This document shows, one piece after another, positions 1 through 7,527 of a DNA stretch of 8,666 bases. The translations under genes and the position numbers were made by a program. A model generated the notes under the pieces. That model was not told the origin of the DNA, searched no databases, and saw only the letters and a program-made list of their open reading frames with translations. Position 1 is the first letter of the stretch; each line of letters begins with the position of its first letter. The stretch comes from Vulcanimicrobiota bacterium (GTDB lineage Bacteria; Vulcanimicrobiota; Vulcanimicrobiia; Vulcanimicrobiales; Vulcanimicrobiaceae): NCBI GenBank assembly GCA_030038335.1, contig JASHPC010000113.1, forward strand, positions 1 to 8,666, in the 5' to 3' direction.

Positions 1-167
1 ACGACTTGGGGCCAGACGCGTGCAATTTGCATGAGGCCGTCGCTGTATGGAGCGACGGCCTCACGCGCGAGAATGTCCGTGTCGATGACGAAGGCGCCGA
101 GCTCTTCGAAAATGCGGGCGACTTCGCTCTTTCCGCTGCCGATGCCGCCCGTCAAGCCGACGCGCAC
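1..167 (-). CDS. coaE: Dephospho-CoA kinase, N-terminal part (runs off the window)
   Basis: The product phosphorylates the 3'-hydroxyl of dephospho-CoA with ATP, the last step of coenzyme A synthesis, in the cytoplasm. Only 55 codons are present; the C-terminal two thirds or more lie outside the window. The N-terminus reads VRVGLTGGIGSGKS, a P-loop (residues 7-14) in the form typical of CoaE, followed by VIDTDILAREAV, where Asp31 matches the conserved acidic residue of the family's D-x-D-x-x-A-R motif. I chose the GTG at 167-165 because it puts the P-loop at the usual distance from the N-terminus and lies 7 nt after the rpsA stop; no good Shine-Dalgarno is visible. It is the last visible gene of the minus-strand run, and coaE near mutM and polA is a known arrangement in other bacteria. 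A strong hairpin lies inside codons 35-46. Confidence 0.93.
   Translation of the reverse strand, partial: MRVGLTGGIGSGKSEVARIFEELGAFVIDTDILAREAVAPYSDGLMQIARVWPQV
32..63 (-). repeat. Perfect 13-bp inverted repeat inside coaE
   Basis: Positions 32-44 (TGAGGCCGTCGCT) and 51-63 (AGCGACGGCCTCA) are exact reverse complements separated by a 6-nt loop (45-50, GTATGG). In the coaE mRNA this would fold into a very stable GC-rich stem-loop covering codons 35-46 (R-E-A-V-A-P-Y-S-D-G-L-M). No T-run follows on either strand, so it is not a standard intrinsic terminator. The repeat is certain from the sequence; any function is unknown. Confidence 0.9.
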
Positions 168-174
168 CAGCGTG

Positions 175-1290
175 TTACGGAGCCGGCTCTGCCGTGCTCT
201 CGTCCTCCGCGGACAGCGCTTCGATTTGCTCTGCAGGCACGTCGGCGACGTGCTGTATGGAGGCCGTGATGCGCCGCGTCGCATGATTGAGGGTCAAGAG
301 CGTCACGTCCACGTCTTGCCCGACCGCGTACGAAGCCGCCGCGTCGAACTCGCCACTCGGTACCATCGCGAGGATTCCAGGAACGAGCTCCACGAGGAGA
401 TAGTTCGGGGTTACCTTTACGATTTGCGCGGAGAGGTGATTCGTCTCGTAGAGTTTGTCGGCGTGTTCGTCCCATGGGTCCGGCAGCGTATGCTTGAGCG
501 AGAGGCTCACTTTCTTCGCTTCGGGGTCGAACTTCATGATCTCGACCTGCACGACGTCGCCGATCTTGACGACCTCCGACGGGTGCTTCACGCGCGCGTA
601 CGAGAGCTCGCTGTTGTGGATGAGACCGTCGACGCCGCCGAGATCGACGAACGCGCCGAAATCGGCGAGTCGCACGACGACGCCCTCGCGAATCTGCCCG
701 ACCTCGAGCGTGCCGAGCAGCTCTTGCTTCTTGGCTTGCAACTCCTCTTCGAGAACCTGCCGCTGAGAGAGCACGACGCGATGGCGTTTGTGGTCGAGGT
801 CGATGACCTTCAAGCGTAGACGTTGTCCGAGAAGCTCGTCGAGATCGCCGACGGGCTGACGCCGTATCTGCGACGCGGGGACGAAGCCTCGCATCCCGAG
901 ATCGACGAGAACGCCGCCTTTGACGACGTGCGTCACTGTTGCTTCGATGACTTGATCGCGATCGTGCGCCTCGATGACCTGCTCCCAGGTCTTGAGTGCG
1001 CGCGCGCGACGCTCCGAAAGGAAGAGGGTGCCGTCGAGCTCGTCGATCCGGTGCACCATCACCTCGAGCCTGTCGCCGATCCGTAGCGTCTTCGGATCGA
1101 CCGCAAGAGAGAGTTCTTTGAACGGAAGAACGCCTTCCGATTTGCCTCCGACGTCGACGAGCAACTCGTCCTTATCCCTCTGGACGATCGTGCCGGTCAG
1201 AACCTGACCCTCGTCGAGTACCTTCAGCGACTCTTCGTAGAGCCGCTGTTCGAGTGCGAGTTGGTCCTCCTCGTGGCTTGCTGGAGCCAT
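175..1290 (-). CDS. rpsA: 30S ribosomal protein S1, four S1 domains
   Basis: S1 binds mRNA on the small ribosomal subunit and helps structured or weak-Shine-Dalgarno messages enter the ribosome. The 371-aa product has four S1 (OB-fold) repeats at about residues 26-95, 111-178, 196-266 and 280-350. The third is the most canonical: FGAFVDLGGVDGLIHNSELS, then RVKHPSEVVKIGD, close to E. coli S1 domain 3. The second carries GGVLVDLGMRGFVPASQI. The fourth is degenerate (YLLVELVPGILAMVPSGEF), followed by an acidic tail. E. coli S1 has six domains; four-domain or similar short forms are common in other phyla. The ATG at 1290 is the only reasonable start: an in-frame TAA lies 33 nt upstream and no GTG or TTG lies between. 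It has no Shine-Dalgarno at normal spacing, as in the well-known E. coli rpsA leader. It follows mutM by 54 nt and precedes coaE by 7 nt. Confidence 0.95.
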   Translation of the reverse strand: MAPASHEEDQLALEQRLYEESLKVLDEGQVLTGTIVQRDKDELLVDVGGKSEGVLPFKELSLAVDPKTLRIGDRLEVMVHRIDELDGTLFLSERRARALKTWEQVIEAHDRDQVIEATVTHVVKGGVLVDLGMRGFVPASQIRRQPVGDLDELLGQRLRLKVIDLDHKRHRVVLSQRQVLEEELQAKKQELLGTLEVGQIREGVVVRLADFGAFVDLGGVDGLIHNSELSYARVKHPSEVVKIGDVVQVEIMKFDPEAKKVSLSLKHTLPDPWDEHADKLYETNHLSAQIVKVTPNYLLVELVPGILAMVPSGEFDAAASYAVGQDVDVTLLTLNHATRRITASIQHVADVPAEQIEALSAEDESTAEPAP

Positions 1291-1344
1291 TTGCGTGGTT
1301 GTGATGTTTTCGTTCCTACCTTAATATGATTTATTTTGCGGGAG
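1291..1344 (-). promoter_or_regulatory. A/T-rich leader of rpsA, possible internal promoter
   Basis: This 54-nt gap is the only sizeable one in the minus-strand run and is much richer in A and T than its surroundings. On the coding strand it holds AAAATAAATCATATTAAGG (about 1337-1319), with a TATTAA box at 1326-1321 that could serve as a -10 element, though no convincing -35 element stands at the right distance. A purine patch GGTAGGA (1320-1314) lies 23 nt before the ATG, too far for normal ribosome binding. A promoter or an S1-regulated untranslated leader are both possible; this is inference from composition. Confidence 0.35.
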
Positions 1345-2151
1345 TCACCGCTGACAGCCTCGGCACCACCACGTTCCCCGTTGCGCAAGCTTCGTCCGTA
1401 CGATCTGCTTGCCGCAACGACGGCACGAGGCTCCTCTTCGCCCGTAAACGGAGAGGACGTCCTGAAAGCCGCCCCGCGAGCCCGCTGCGTCCACGTAGTC
1501 GTCGATGCTCGATCCCCGAAGCGCAATCGCGCGCGTTAGAACGTCGATGACCGCGCGGTGCAGCCGGACCGCAGCCGATTTCGTCACCGAACGTGACGGA
1601 CGGCTGGGGCGCACTCCGGCTTCCCATAACGCCTCGCACGCATAGATGTTTCCAATGCCCGCGATGCGACGCTGGTCCAGCAGAAGGCTTTTTACCGGTG
1701 TTTTCCGCCCCGCAAGCATACCCGCAAAGGCCTCCACTGTAAAGCCCGAACCGAGGGGTTCGATACCGAGCGCATCGTCCCACGACATATCGCGCTCGAC
1801 GAGGCGCATTCGCCCGAAGGTCCGCACGTCGGCAAAGAGGAGACACCGCGACGCCGAGAGGCCGATCACGACGTGCGTTCCAGGCGGCTCCTCGCCCGTA
1901 CCGACGAGAAGGCGTCCCGTCATTCGCAGACCGACGACGAGTCGGCGTCCGGAGCGCAGTTCTATGACGACGTACTTTCCACGCCGTGAAACGCGGTCGA
2001 CGCGATCGCGCACGAGCGCCCGCGCGAAGTCGATCCCACCTGCGGTGATAACGTTCTTTGGGGAGCGCACCTCGACGGAGCGCACGATCGCGCCGGAGAT
2101 CGCGTCGTCGAGGCCGCGCGCGATCGTCTCGGCTTCAGGGAGCTCCGGCAA
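1345..2151 (-). CDS. mutM: Formamidopyrimidine-DNA glycosylase (Fpg/MutM)
   Basis: This bifunctional glycosylase/AP lyase removes 8-oxoguanine and ring-opened purines from DNA in base-excision repair. The 268-aa protein is full length for the family. It begins MPELPEAETIARGL, giving the catalytic N-terminal Pro2 and Glu3; Lys59 (RRGKY) is the conserved beta-domain lysine; Met77, Arg110 and Phe112 match the residues that fill the space left by the flipped base. The helix-two-turn-helix GIGNIYACEALWEAGV has Asn168, and the C-terminal zinc finger has Cys243, 246, 263 and 266 with Arg258 in QRGTWWC. The start is TTG at 2151-2149: it is fixed because Pro2 must follow the initiator, and a GGAG (2167-2164) lies 12 nt upstream. 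It overlaps the end of the DUF192 gene by 17 nt in another frame, suggesting coupled translation. Confidence 0.97.
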   Translation of the reverse strand: MPELPEAETIARGLDDAISGAIVRSVEVRSPKNVITAGGIDFARALVRDRVDRVSRRGKYVVIELRSGRRLVVGLRMTGRLLVGTGEEPPGTHVVIGLSASRCLLFADVRTFGRMRLVERDMSWDDALGIEPLGSGFTVEAFAGMLAGRKTPVKSLLLDQRRIAGIGNIYACEALWEAGVRPSRPSRSVTKSAAVRLHRAVIDVLTRAIALRGSSIDDYVDAAGSRGGFQDVLSVYGRRGASCRRCGKQIVRTKLAQRGTWWCRGCQR

Positions 2152-2572
2152 AGTGCAGTTTCACTCCGGGAGCGATACCGTCGGCTTCGGCCTCCCCGGC
2201 CGCAAGCTCGATGACGTACCGCGCCCTCGCCGTCTCGAGTGGAATGCGAGCATCGGGCGTGTCCGGCGCTACGGTTGGAACGCGGGTGAAGACGCGGCGC
2301 ACCGTTCCGTCGCCGGCAACGAAGATCATGTCGAGCGAGACGAGTGTGTCCTTCATCCAGAACGAGATCGGTACGTCATCGTCAAAGACGAAGAGCATCC
2401 CCGTATGCGATGGTAAGGACGTGCGGCTCATCAAGCCGCGCTCGCGCTCCGGCTCCGTCGTCGCCGTTTCCAAGAGAAGTCTCGCGCGCGGCGCTTCGAC
2501 GTACGTCATCGGAAGCGTCGGATTGGGTGACGGCAGCACGGCAAGAAGAAGAACCGCAAGAGCGCTATGCAT
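2135..2572 (-). CDS. Exported DUF192 (UPF0127) family protein
   Basis: The 145-aa protein is a single DUF192 domain behind a hydrophobic N-terminal segment (ALAVLLLAVL), so it is probably exported to the periplasm or cell surface. The family signature is clear: ERERGLMSRTSLP (residues 43-54), GMLFVFDD (58-65), then ISFWMKDTLVSLDMIFV (69-85), and a C-terminal YVIELAAGEAEADGIAPG. The biochemical role of DUF192 is not established. I chose the ATG at 2572-2570, which overlaps the polA stop by 8 nt. A TTG five codons earlier (2587) would add MRRFP and give the signal peptide a positively charged start; neither has a strong Shine-Dalgarno, so the longer form remains possible. The gene sits between polA and mutM, overlapping both, so all three are probably translated from one mRNA. 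Confidence 0.92.
   Translation of the reverse strand: MHSALAVLLLAVLPSPNPTLPMTYVEAPRARLLLETATTEPERERGLMSRTSLPSHTGMLFVFDDDVPISFWMKDTLVSLDMIFVAGDGTVRRVFTRVPTVAPDTPDARIPLETARARYVIELAAGEAEADGIAPGVKLHFAGAP
2164..2167 (-). promoter_or_regulatory. Ribosome binding site for the mutM TTG start
   Basis: GGAG within CCCGGAGTG lies 12 nt upstream of the TTG codon and inside the DUF192 reading frame. It supports initiation at TTG, which the required Pro2 already demands. The spacing is slightly longer than usual. Confidence 0.5.
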
Positions 2573-5180
2573 CGGGAATCGTCTCAACGTCGTACCAGTT
2601 TGCGCCCGACTTGAGCGTCGTCTCCAGGGGAACGCTCAACGTCATCGCACCCTCCATTACCCGTCGAACGAGCAGCGCCGTCTCGCGCAGTTCGCTTTCG
2701 GGCACCTCAAAGATCAACTCGTCATGGATCTGCAGCAGCATAGCCGCCGCCGAGCCGGACTCTCGCAACGCGCGGTCGACGCGAACCATCGCGAGCTTCA
2801 TGAGATCGGCCGCACTGCCTTGCAGCGGCGCATTCGTCGCCTCGCGCTCGGCTGCGCTGCGAACGGCGAAGTTCGACGACGAGAGAGCCGGCATGTAGCG
2901 CCGCCTGCCGAGAATCGTCGAGACGTATCCGTCGCGCCGTCCGGCCTCGAGGGTTCTCTCGATGTAAGCGCGCACCGACGGAAAGCGCGCGAAGTACGCC
3001 GCGGTGATTTCCTTTGCTTGCGCGCGCGGGATCTCGAGCCGCTGCGCCAGACCAAACTCCGACATTCCGTAGAGCAATCCGAAGTTAACGCTCTTTGCCA
3101 TGCGTCGCTGGTTCGTGTCGACGCGCGCATCGTCGGGAACGGCGAACAGCTGGCGCGCCGTGAAGTCGTGAATGTCCTGCCCGTCTTCGAACGCTCGCCG
3201 CATCGCTTCGTCACCCGAGAGGTGCGCCATAAAACGCAACTCGATCTGGCTGTAATCTGCGGCGAGCAGCGCGCATCCCGGACGCGCAACGAAGGCGCGG
3301 CGAATGCGACGTCCCAGATCGCCGCGCACCGGAACGTTCTGGAGATTCGGACTCGTCGAAGAGAGCCGGCCGGTAGCGGTAGATGTTTGATTGAAAATCG
3401 TGTGAAGCCGGCCGTCCTTCGGGTCGACGAGCTGAGGAATGACATCGACGTACGTATTCTTCAGCTTCGTCACTTCGCGCCAGTCGAGCACGAGCGCGCA
3501 AATTGGGTACTCGCGCGCAAGGGACGTGAGCACTTCCACCCCGGTAGCCCATCCCGTTTTGCTCTTCTTTCCCGCAGGAATCTGCAGTTTTCCGAAGAGC
3601 ACGTTGCCGAGTTGCTGCGGCGAACCGATGTTGAACGTCTCGCCGGCAAAGTCGAATATCTGCTTTTGCAGACGGTCGGCCGCGTGCTCGATCTCTTTCG
3701 ACAGAACCTTGAGTTCCGCAGGATCGACTGCGATGCCCGCGCGCTCCATCGCGGCGAGCACCGGCGCGAGCGGCACCTCCACGTCGGAGTAGAGCGCAAG
3801 CTGATCGCGCTGCGAAAGTCGCTCGCGCAGCGTTGCGCAGAGTCGTAGCGTTGCGTCGGCACGTGCCGCTGCTTCATCGGGAACGCCCGCTTCCAGAAAC
3901 TCGGCCACGACGTCGTTTATGGACGCAAACGATCGCGATGGATTGAGCAGGTGCGCAGCGATCATGACGTCGTCGTCGAATGCGGCTGCGACTCCGTGCG
4001 CGTGCAACGCGTGATCGACGCGCTTGACGTCGTGCGCGGCTCTCCTCTTCGAACTGTCCAGCATCCGTGAGAACGCGTCGCGAACGGGAGCGTGTGCGAG
4101 CGCGTCCACAAAAAAAGCGAGGCCGCTTTCTTCTCGGGCGCTTGCCCCGACGGAACCGTCCGCAAGCGCTACAGCCGCGACAGGCGCAGCGCCGATTGCC
4201 ACGAGCTCTTGTGCGAGCCGCGCAAACTCCGGTGGGTCGACTGACGCGACGTACGAGCGGTACGTGCCGGTGATCTGCTCCGCTGCGGCGAGCAGCGGGA
4301 GATTCTCCGGCGGCTTCATGCGCGCGAGAAGCGTCTTGAACTCGAGCTCTGAAAAGAGCGGATAGAGTGCTGCGTCGGAAGGCTTTTCGTACGCGCTGCG
4401 CTTCCAATCGACCTCGATCGGCAGCGCCCTGTCGACGCGCGAAACGTCGCGGCATCGCTGCGCGTTGGAACCGAACTCTTCGAGCAGACGCTCGAGCTTC
4501 GCGCTTCCGGCTAACGATGGATTCGCGACGAGCGCGTCGAGCGTGCCGGCGGTTTGCAAGAGTTTCGACGCCGTCTTCTCCCCCACTCCGGGTATGCCGG
4601 GAAGGTTGTCCGACGGATCGCCCTTGAGGCCACGGTAGTCCGCAAGCTGTGAGGGCTTCAGACCGAAACGCTCTTCCACCGCAGGAACGTCGTAACGCAT
4701 GATATCCGTAATTCCTCGGCGCGTAGCGAGCACCGTCGTCCGACCGTCGACGATCTGCAGCAGGTCGAGATCACCGGTGAGCACGAGCGTGCGCGCTTTC
4801 TCCTCTTCCGCTTGCTTTGCAAGCGTCGCGATGACGTCGTCGGCCTCTTGACCTTCGATCTCCGCGATCGGAATGCCGTATGCGTCGAGCACGCGCCGCA
4901 CGAGCGCGAACTGTCCGCGCAAATCCTCGGGCATCGTTTGGCGCTGCGCCTTGTACTGTGGGTAGAGCGCCACGCGGTGGGCGGGCATTCCCTTGTCGAA
5001 CGCCGCGATGACGTGCGTCGGCTTTTCGTCGGCGATCGCTTTGTTGAGCATCATCGTGAAGCCATAGACGGCGTTGATCGGCACGCCTTTCGCAGTTGCG
5101 AGCGGCGGCAGCGCGAAAAACGCACGGTAGACGAGTCCGTACGTGTCGAGAAGCATGAGCGTATCGCGGTCGTGCGCCAT
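2565..5180 (-). CDS. polA: DNA polymerase I with degenerate proofreading domain
   Basis: Pol I fills gaps in excision repair and removes RNA primers from Okazaki fragments. The 871-aa protein has three parts. The 5' nuclease (about 1-285) keeps its metal ligands: D12, D62, E112-A-D-D, D137/D139, D188/D191, plus the helix-hairpin-helix GIPGVGEKTASKLL (195-208). The middle region (about 305-460) has the 3'-5' exonuclease fold but no D-x-E where Exo I should be (VAAVALADGS), and ARADATLRL replaces the Y-x-x-x-D of Exo III, so proofreading is probably lost, as in Taq and Bst enzymes. The polymerase part has TATGRLSSTSPNLQNVPVR (601-619), motif A DYSQIELR (D642), motif B RRMAKSVNFGLLYG (R692, K696, F700, Y704) and motif C QIHDELIFEV (D820). 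The ATG at 5180 is 7 nt after the upstream stop and puts the first catalytic Asp at residue 12, as usual; no clear Shine-Dalgarno is present. Confidence 0.97.
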   Translation of the reverse strand: MAHDRDTLMLLDTYGLVYRAFFALPPLATAKGVPINAVYGFTMMLNKAIADEKPTHVIAAFDKGMPAHRVALYPQYKAQRQTMPEDLRGQFALVRRVLDAYGIPIAEIEGQEADDVIATLAKQAEEEKARTLVLTGDLDLLQIVDGRTTVLATRRGITDIMRYDVPAVEERFGLKPSQLADYRGLKGDPSDNLPGIPGVGEKTASKLLQTAGTLDALVANPSLAGSAKLERLLEEFGSNAQRCRDVSRVDRALPIEVDWKRSAYEKPSDAALYPLFSELEFKTLLARMKPPENLPLLAAAEQITGTYRSYVASVDPPEFARLAQELVAIGAAPVAAVALADGSVGASAREESGLAFFVDALAHAPVRDAFSRMLDSSKRRAAHDVKRVDHALHAHGVAAAFDDDVMIAAHLLNPSRSFASINDVVAEFLEAGVPDEAAARADATLRLCATLRERLSQRDQLALYSDVEVPLAPVLAAMERAGIAVDPAELKVLSKEIEHAADRLQKQIFDFAGETFNIGSPQQLGNVLFGKLQIPAGKKSKTGWATGVEVLTSLAREYPICALVLDWREVTKLKNTYVDVIPQLVDPKDGRLHTIFNQTSTATGRLSSTSPNLQNVPVRGDLGRRIRRAFVARPGCALLAADYSQIELRFMAHLSGDEAMRRAFEDGQDIHDFTARQLFAVPDDARVDTNQRRMAKSVNFGLLYGMSEFGLAQRLEIPRAQAKEITAAYFARFPSVRAYIERTLEAGRRDGYVSTILGRRRYMPALSSSNFAVRSAAEREATNAPLQGSAADLMKLAMVRVDRALRESGSAAAMLLQIHDELIFEVPESELRETALLVRRVMEGAMTLSVPLETTLKSGANWYDVETIPDA

Positions 5181-5187
5181 CTCGGTG

Positions 5188-7527
5188 TTACGGTACGACG
5201 ACAGTAGACGACGCGGCGACGATACGGCCGTCATCGGTGATATCGAGCACCGAAAGCGTATAACGCCCCGGCTCCTCCGGAAGATGCAGCAACAGCGCGC
5301 CGTCGACGCTGCGCTTGACGCTCCACGAGATCGCCCGCGTGTCGGCTTGCTCGATGCTGAGGTCTGGCGGCGGCTCCGTGTGGCGGACGAACTCGAGCAC
5401 GCGCGGATGATCTCCCGTCGAGTCGACCCACGGGTGGAGCGTCGCACCCTGCGGCGCGCTCGTCTGAGTCGTACTGGCGCCGAAGGCTAAGAGGTTTGGC
5501 GCCGACGTGAAGACCGCGCTTCCAGATGGATCGCCAATCGTCAATCGCACGGCCGCCGTGCCCTCATCGGCGCGTATGCCGTGTAACACAATTGGAACGT
5601 CTGCGCTGGGGCGCGCTTCGGCCCCGAGGCTGACGTCGACGACGCTTGCACGCCCAGCTCCGTCTATGTCGAGCGGAATGCTGCCGGTCGCGAGGGCCCC
5701 GTCGCGCACGAAGGCCGCCCCAATCTCGACCTCGCCTTGCGCGTCGACCGCTCGCAACGTCGCTGTCGCGCTACCGTGGTCGACGCGCACGACTGCAGCC
5801 TGCACGCCAAACGCGCCTGCCATCGTAACGAGCGCTTCGCCAGATGAACCCGGCGCGGATGCCCGTACCACGACGGGCTCACCGGGTCGATACGCATCGC
5901 GATCGAGCGCGATCGCGAGATCGGCACTATCGGCGTGCTGCGTATCCGGCGATGCTTGCGCGACGACTTCGAACTGCGTCGCATCTTCGGCTCGCCGCTC
6001 GCCGTCGTCGAACGTTACCGTCACGAGATTCGTCCCGAGATCTGCATTCTGGAACGCGCCGCGGGCGTGACCGCTCGTGCCGAGGTCGAGCACTTGCTGT
6101 TGCATGGATCCGCCGTGCGAAAGCGTCGCCACGACGTGACCGTGGACGGGCGGGCCGCCGGAGATACGCGAGACGTAGACGTCGTATCCAACAGCCGTCC
6201 CGAGCTGCTCTTGATCTCCGTCGACGTGAACCCGCACTGCAACGTCCGCAGTTGGTACGACGATGCGCGTATCTGCCGTCGCTCCACCGGACTCCACATG
6301 CACACCGTACGTGGACGCCAGTCCATCGGTAGGATGCGGAATGTCGATCTCCGCGCGACCCGCATCGTCCGTCTTCACGCGCTCGTCGAGCCACGTCGTC
6401 GTGCCCCACGGTGTCGTGTCGGGAACGTACCCGACGTACACGTGAGGTGAACGCACGACAGAGACGTGCACGTCGACGTTCGGGCGCGAGGAGCGAACGA
6501 TGACGGGGACGTCGCGCTCCGCATCGCATTCGTCGCCGCACGCGGAGGCGACGTCGAGCGTCAAGCCGTCGGCATCTGCGTCGACGTGGACGCTCGCGCC
6601 GCCGACGGCGTCGTGCGTCTGCGCGAGAATCGCATCGTCGCCCGCTGCGGCATCCGCCGGAACGGGAAGCTCCACTGAAAAGGCGCCCGAACGATCGATT
6701 GCGACACGCGATTGCGCGAGAATCCGTGCTCCTTGGCGCAACGAAACGTCCGCGTCGCCGGTGGCGGGAACGAAGATTCCGCCGCGACGAGTTCGCGCGA
6801 AGCCGACTGCGCGCACCGCGCCTCCCGCATGAACGACCGCCGATTCGGTACGAACGCCGACGATCGTCGACGGCACTGGTGCTTGTGGCAGGACGTTCAG
6901 GAACGCGTAACTTGCGCCCCATTGCGCGAGCACGAACTGCACGGGGCTGCCGCTCCAGCGAAGAGACCCGTCTCGATCGGTGAACTTCGTCACGAATCGC
7001 TGGCCGACGAGCAACTGCACGCGCATCCCCGAGAGCGCCATGCCGGTGCCGAGATCGACGCCATGGACGAACAACTGCGCCGGCGTCTGCGTCGCGACGA
7101 GACCGACGCGCGTGCGATTGATCCACACCTGTTCGCCGACCCGTCCGCGACGCGCTTCGACGACGAAGAAGCCTTGCGCGCTTCCGAGCGGCACGGTGAC
7201 GACGTTCGATTGAAACTGGTAACCACCGGGAGGCGTGAACGTAAATCGCCGCAACGCCCGCATTTTTCGCGTGTCGACCGCGCGTGCGCTCGCACTCGTC
7301 GTGAGCACGTCCGCAGGATCGACGCGATATACGGAAAACTGCACGGGCGCACTCGAATACGTGTCCAAACGAACCGCCGTCGTCTTCCATGGAACGTTTG
7401 AGTCCTCTGCGAAGAGGGCAAAGTACGCGTCTAACTTATGCAGATCGACGATGGGCCTGGCGGCTTGGGCTGGAGTAACGACGAGCAACGCAATCAGCGC
7501 GCCGCCAAGGATTCGAGCAGCCGACAT
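5188..7527 (-). CDS. Secreted alpha-2-macroglobulin-like MG-domain protein lacking the thioester domain
   Basis: The 779-aa protein starts with a Sec signal peptide (MSAARILGGALIALLVVTPAQA, predicted cut after residue 22) with no lipobox, so it should be released to the periplasm or outside. The rest looks like consecutive macroglobulin-type beta domains: a segment with FVHGVDLGTGMALSGMRVQL and TDRDGSLRW (153-191); one with a GxFSVELPVP strand (281-290); WLDERVKTDDAGRAEIDIPHP (379-399); DRDAYRPGEPVVVRASAPG then EALVTMAG (542-571); and a final ISWSVKRSVDGALLLHLPEEPGRYTLSVLDI (733-763), like the domain that precedes the thioester region in bacterial macroglobulins. No C-x-E-Q thioester is present; the only cysteines are Cys330 and Cys334, possibly a disulfide. 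Bacterial macroglobulins usually exceed 1,500 aa, so this is either a short MG-only relative or a shortened gene. The ATG at 7527 is preceded by GAAGGG (7543-7538). The link to the family is by pattern, without a search. Confidence 0.7.
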   Translation of the reverse strand: MSAARILGGALIALLVVTPAQAARPIVDLHKLDAYFALFAEDSNVPWKTTAVRLDTYSSAPVQFSVYRVDPADVLTTSASARAVDTRKMRALRRFTFTPPGGYQFQSNVVTVPLGSAQGFFVVEARRGRVGEQVWINRTRVGLVATQTPAQLFVHGVDLGTGMALSGMRVQLLVGQRFVTKFTDRDGSLRWSGSPVQFVLAQWGASYAFLNVLPQAPVPSTIVGVRTESAVVHAGGAVRAVGFARTRRGGIFVPATGDADVSLRQGARILAQSRVAIDRSGAFSVELPVPADAAAGDDAILAQTHDAVGGASVHVDADADGLTLDVASACGDECDAERDVPVIVRSSRPNVDVHVSVVRSPHVYVGYVPDTTPWGTTTWLDERVKTDDAGRAEIDIPHPTDGLASTYGVHVESGGATADTRIVVPTADVAVRVHVDGDQEQLGTAVGYDVYVSRISGGPPVHGHVVATLSHGGSMQQQVLDLGTSGHARGAFQNADLGTNLVTVTFDDGERRAEDATQFEVVAQASPDTQHADSADLAIALDRDAYRPGEPVVVRASAPGSSGEALVTMAGAFGVQAAVVRVDHGSATATLRAVDAQGEVEIGAAFVRDGALATGSIPLDIDGAGRASVVDVSLGAEARPSADVPIVLHGIRADEGTAAVRLTIGDPSGSAVFTSAPNLLAFGASTTQTSAPQGATLHPWVDSTGDHPRVLEFVRHTEPPPDLSIEQADTRAISWSVKRSVDGALLLHLPEEPGRYTLSVLDITDDGRIVAASSTVVVP

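Noticed and set aside
31..819. 262-residue open frame on the plus strand opposite rpsA
   Set aside because: It is a mirror of the rpsA frame with Arg/Glu/Leu/Val-rich composition and no motif.
2058..3848. 596-residue open frame on the plus strand opposite polA, the DUF192 gene and mutM
   Set aside because: It is rich in Arg, Ser and Ala, shows no domain and spans three well-supported genes on the other strand; long antisense open frames are common in GC-rich DNA.
5927..7390. 487-residue minus-strand frame overlapping the macroglobulin-like gene
   Set aside because: It is extremely arginine-rich without any domain, typical of a shifted frame in GC-rich sequence.
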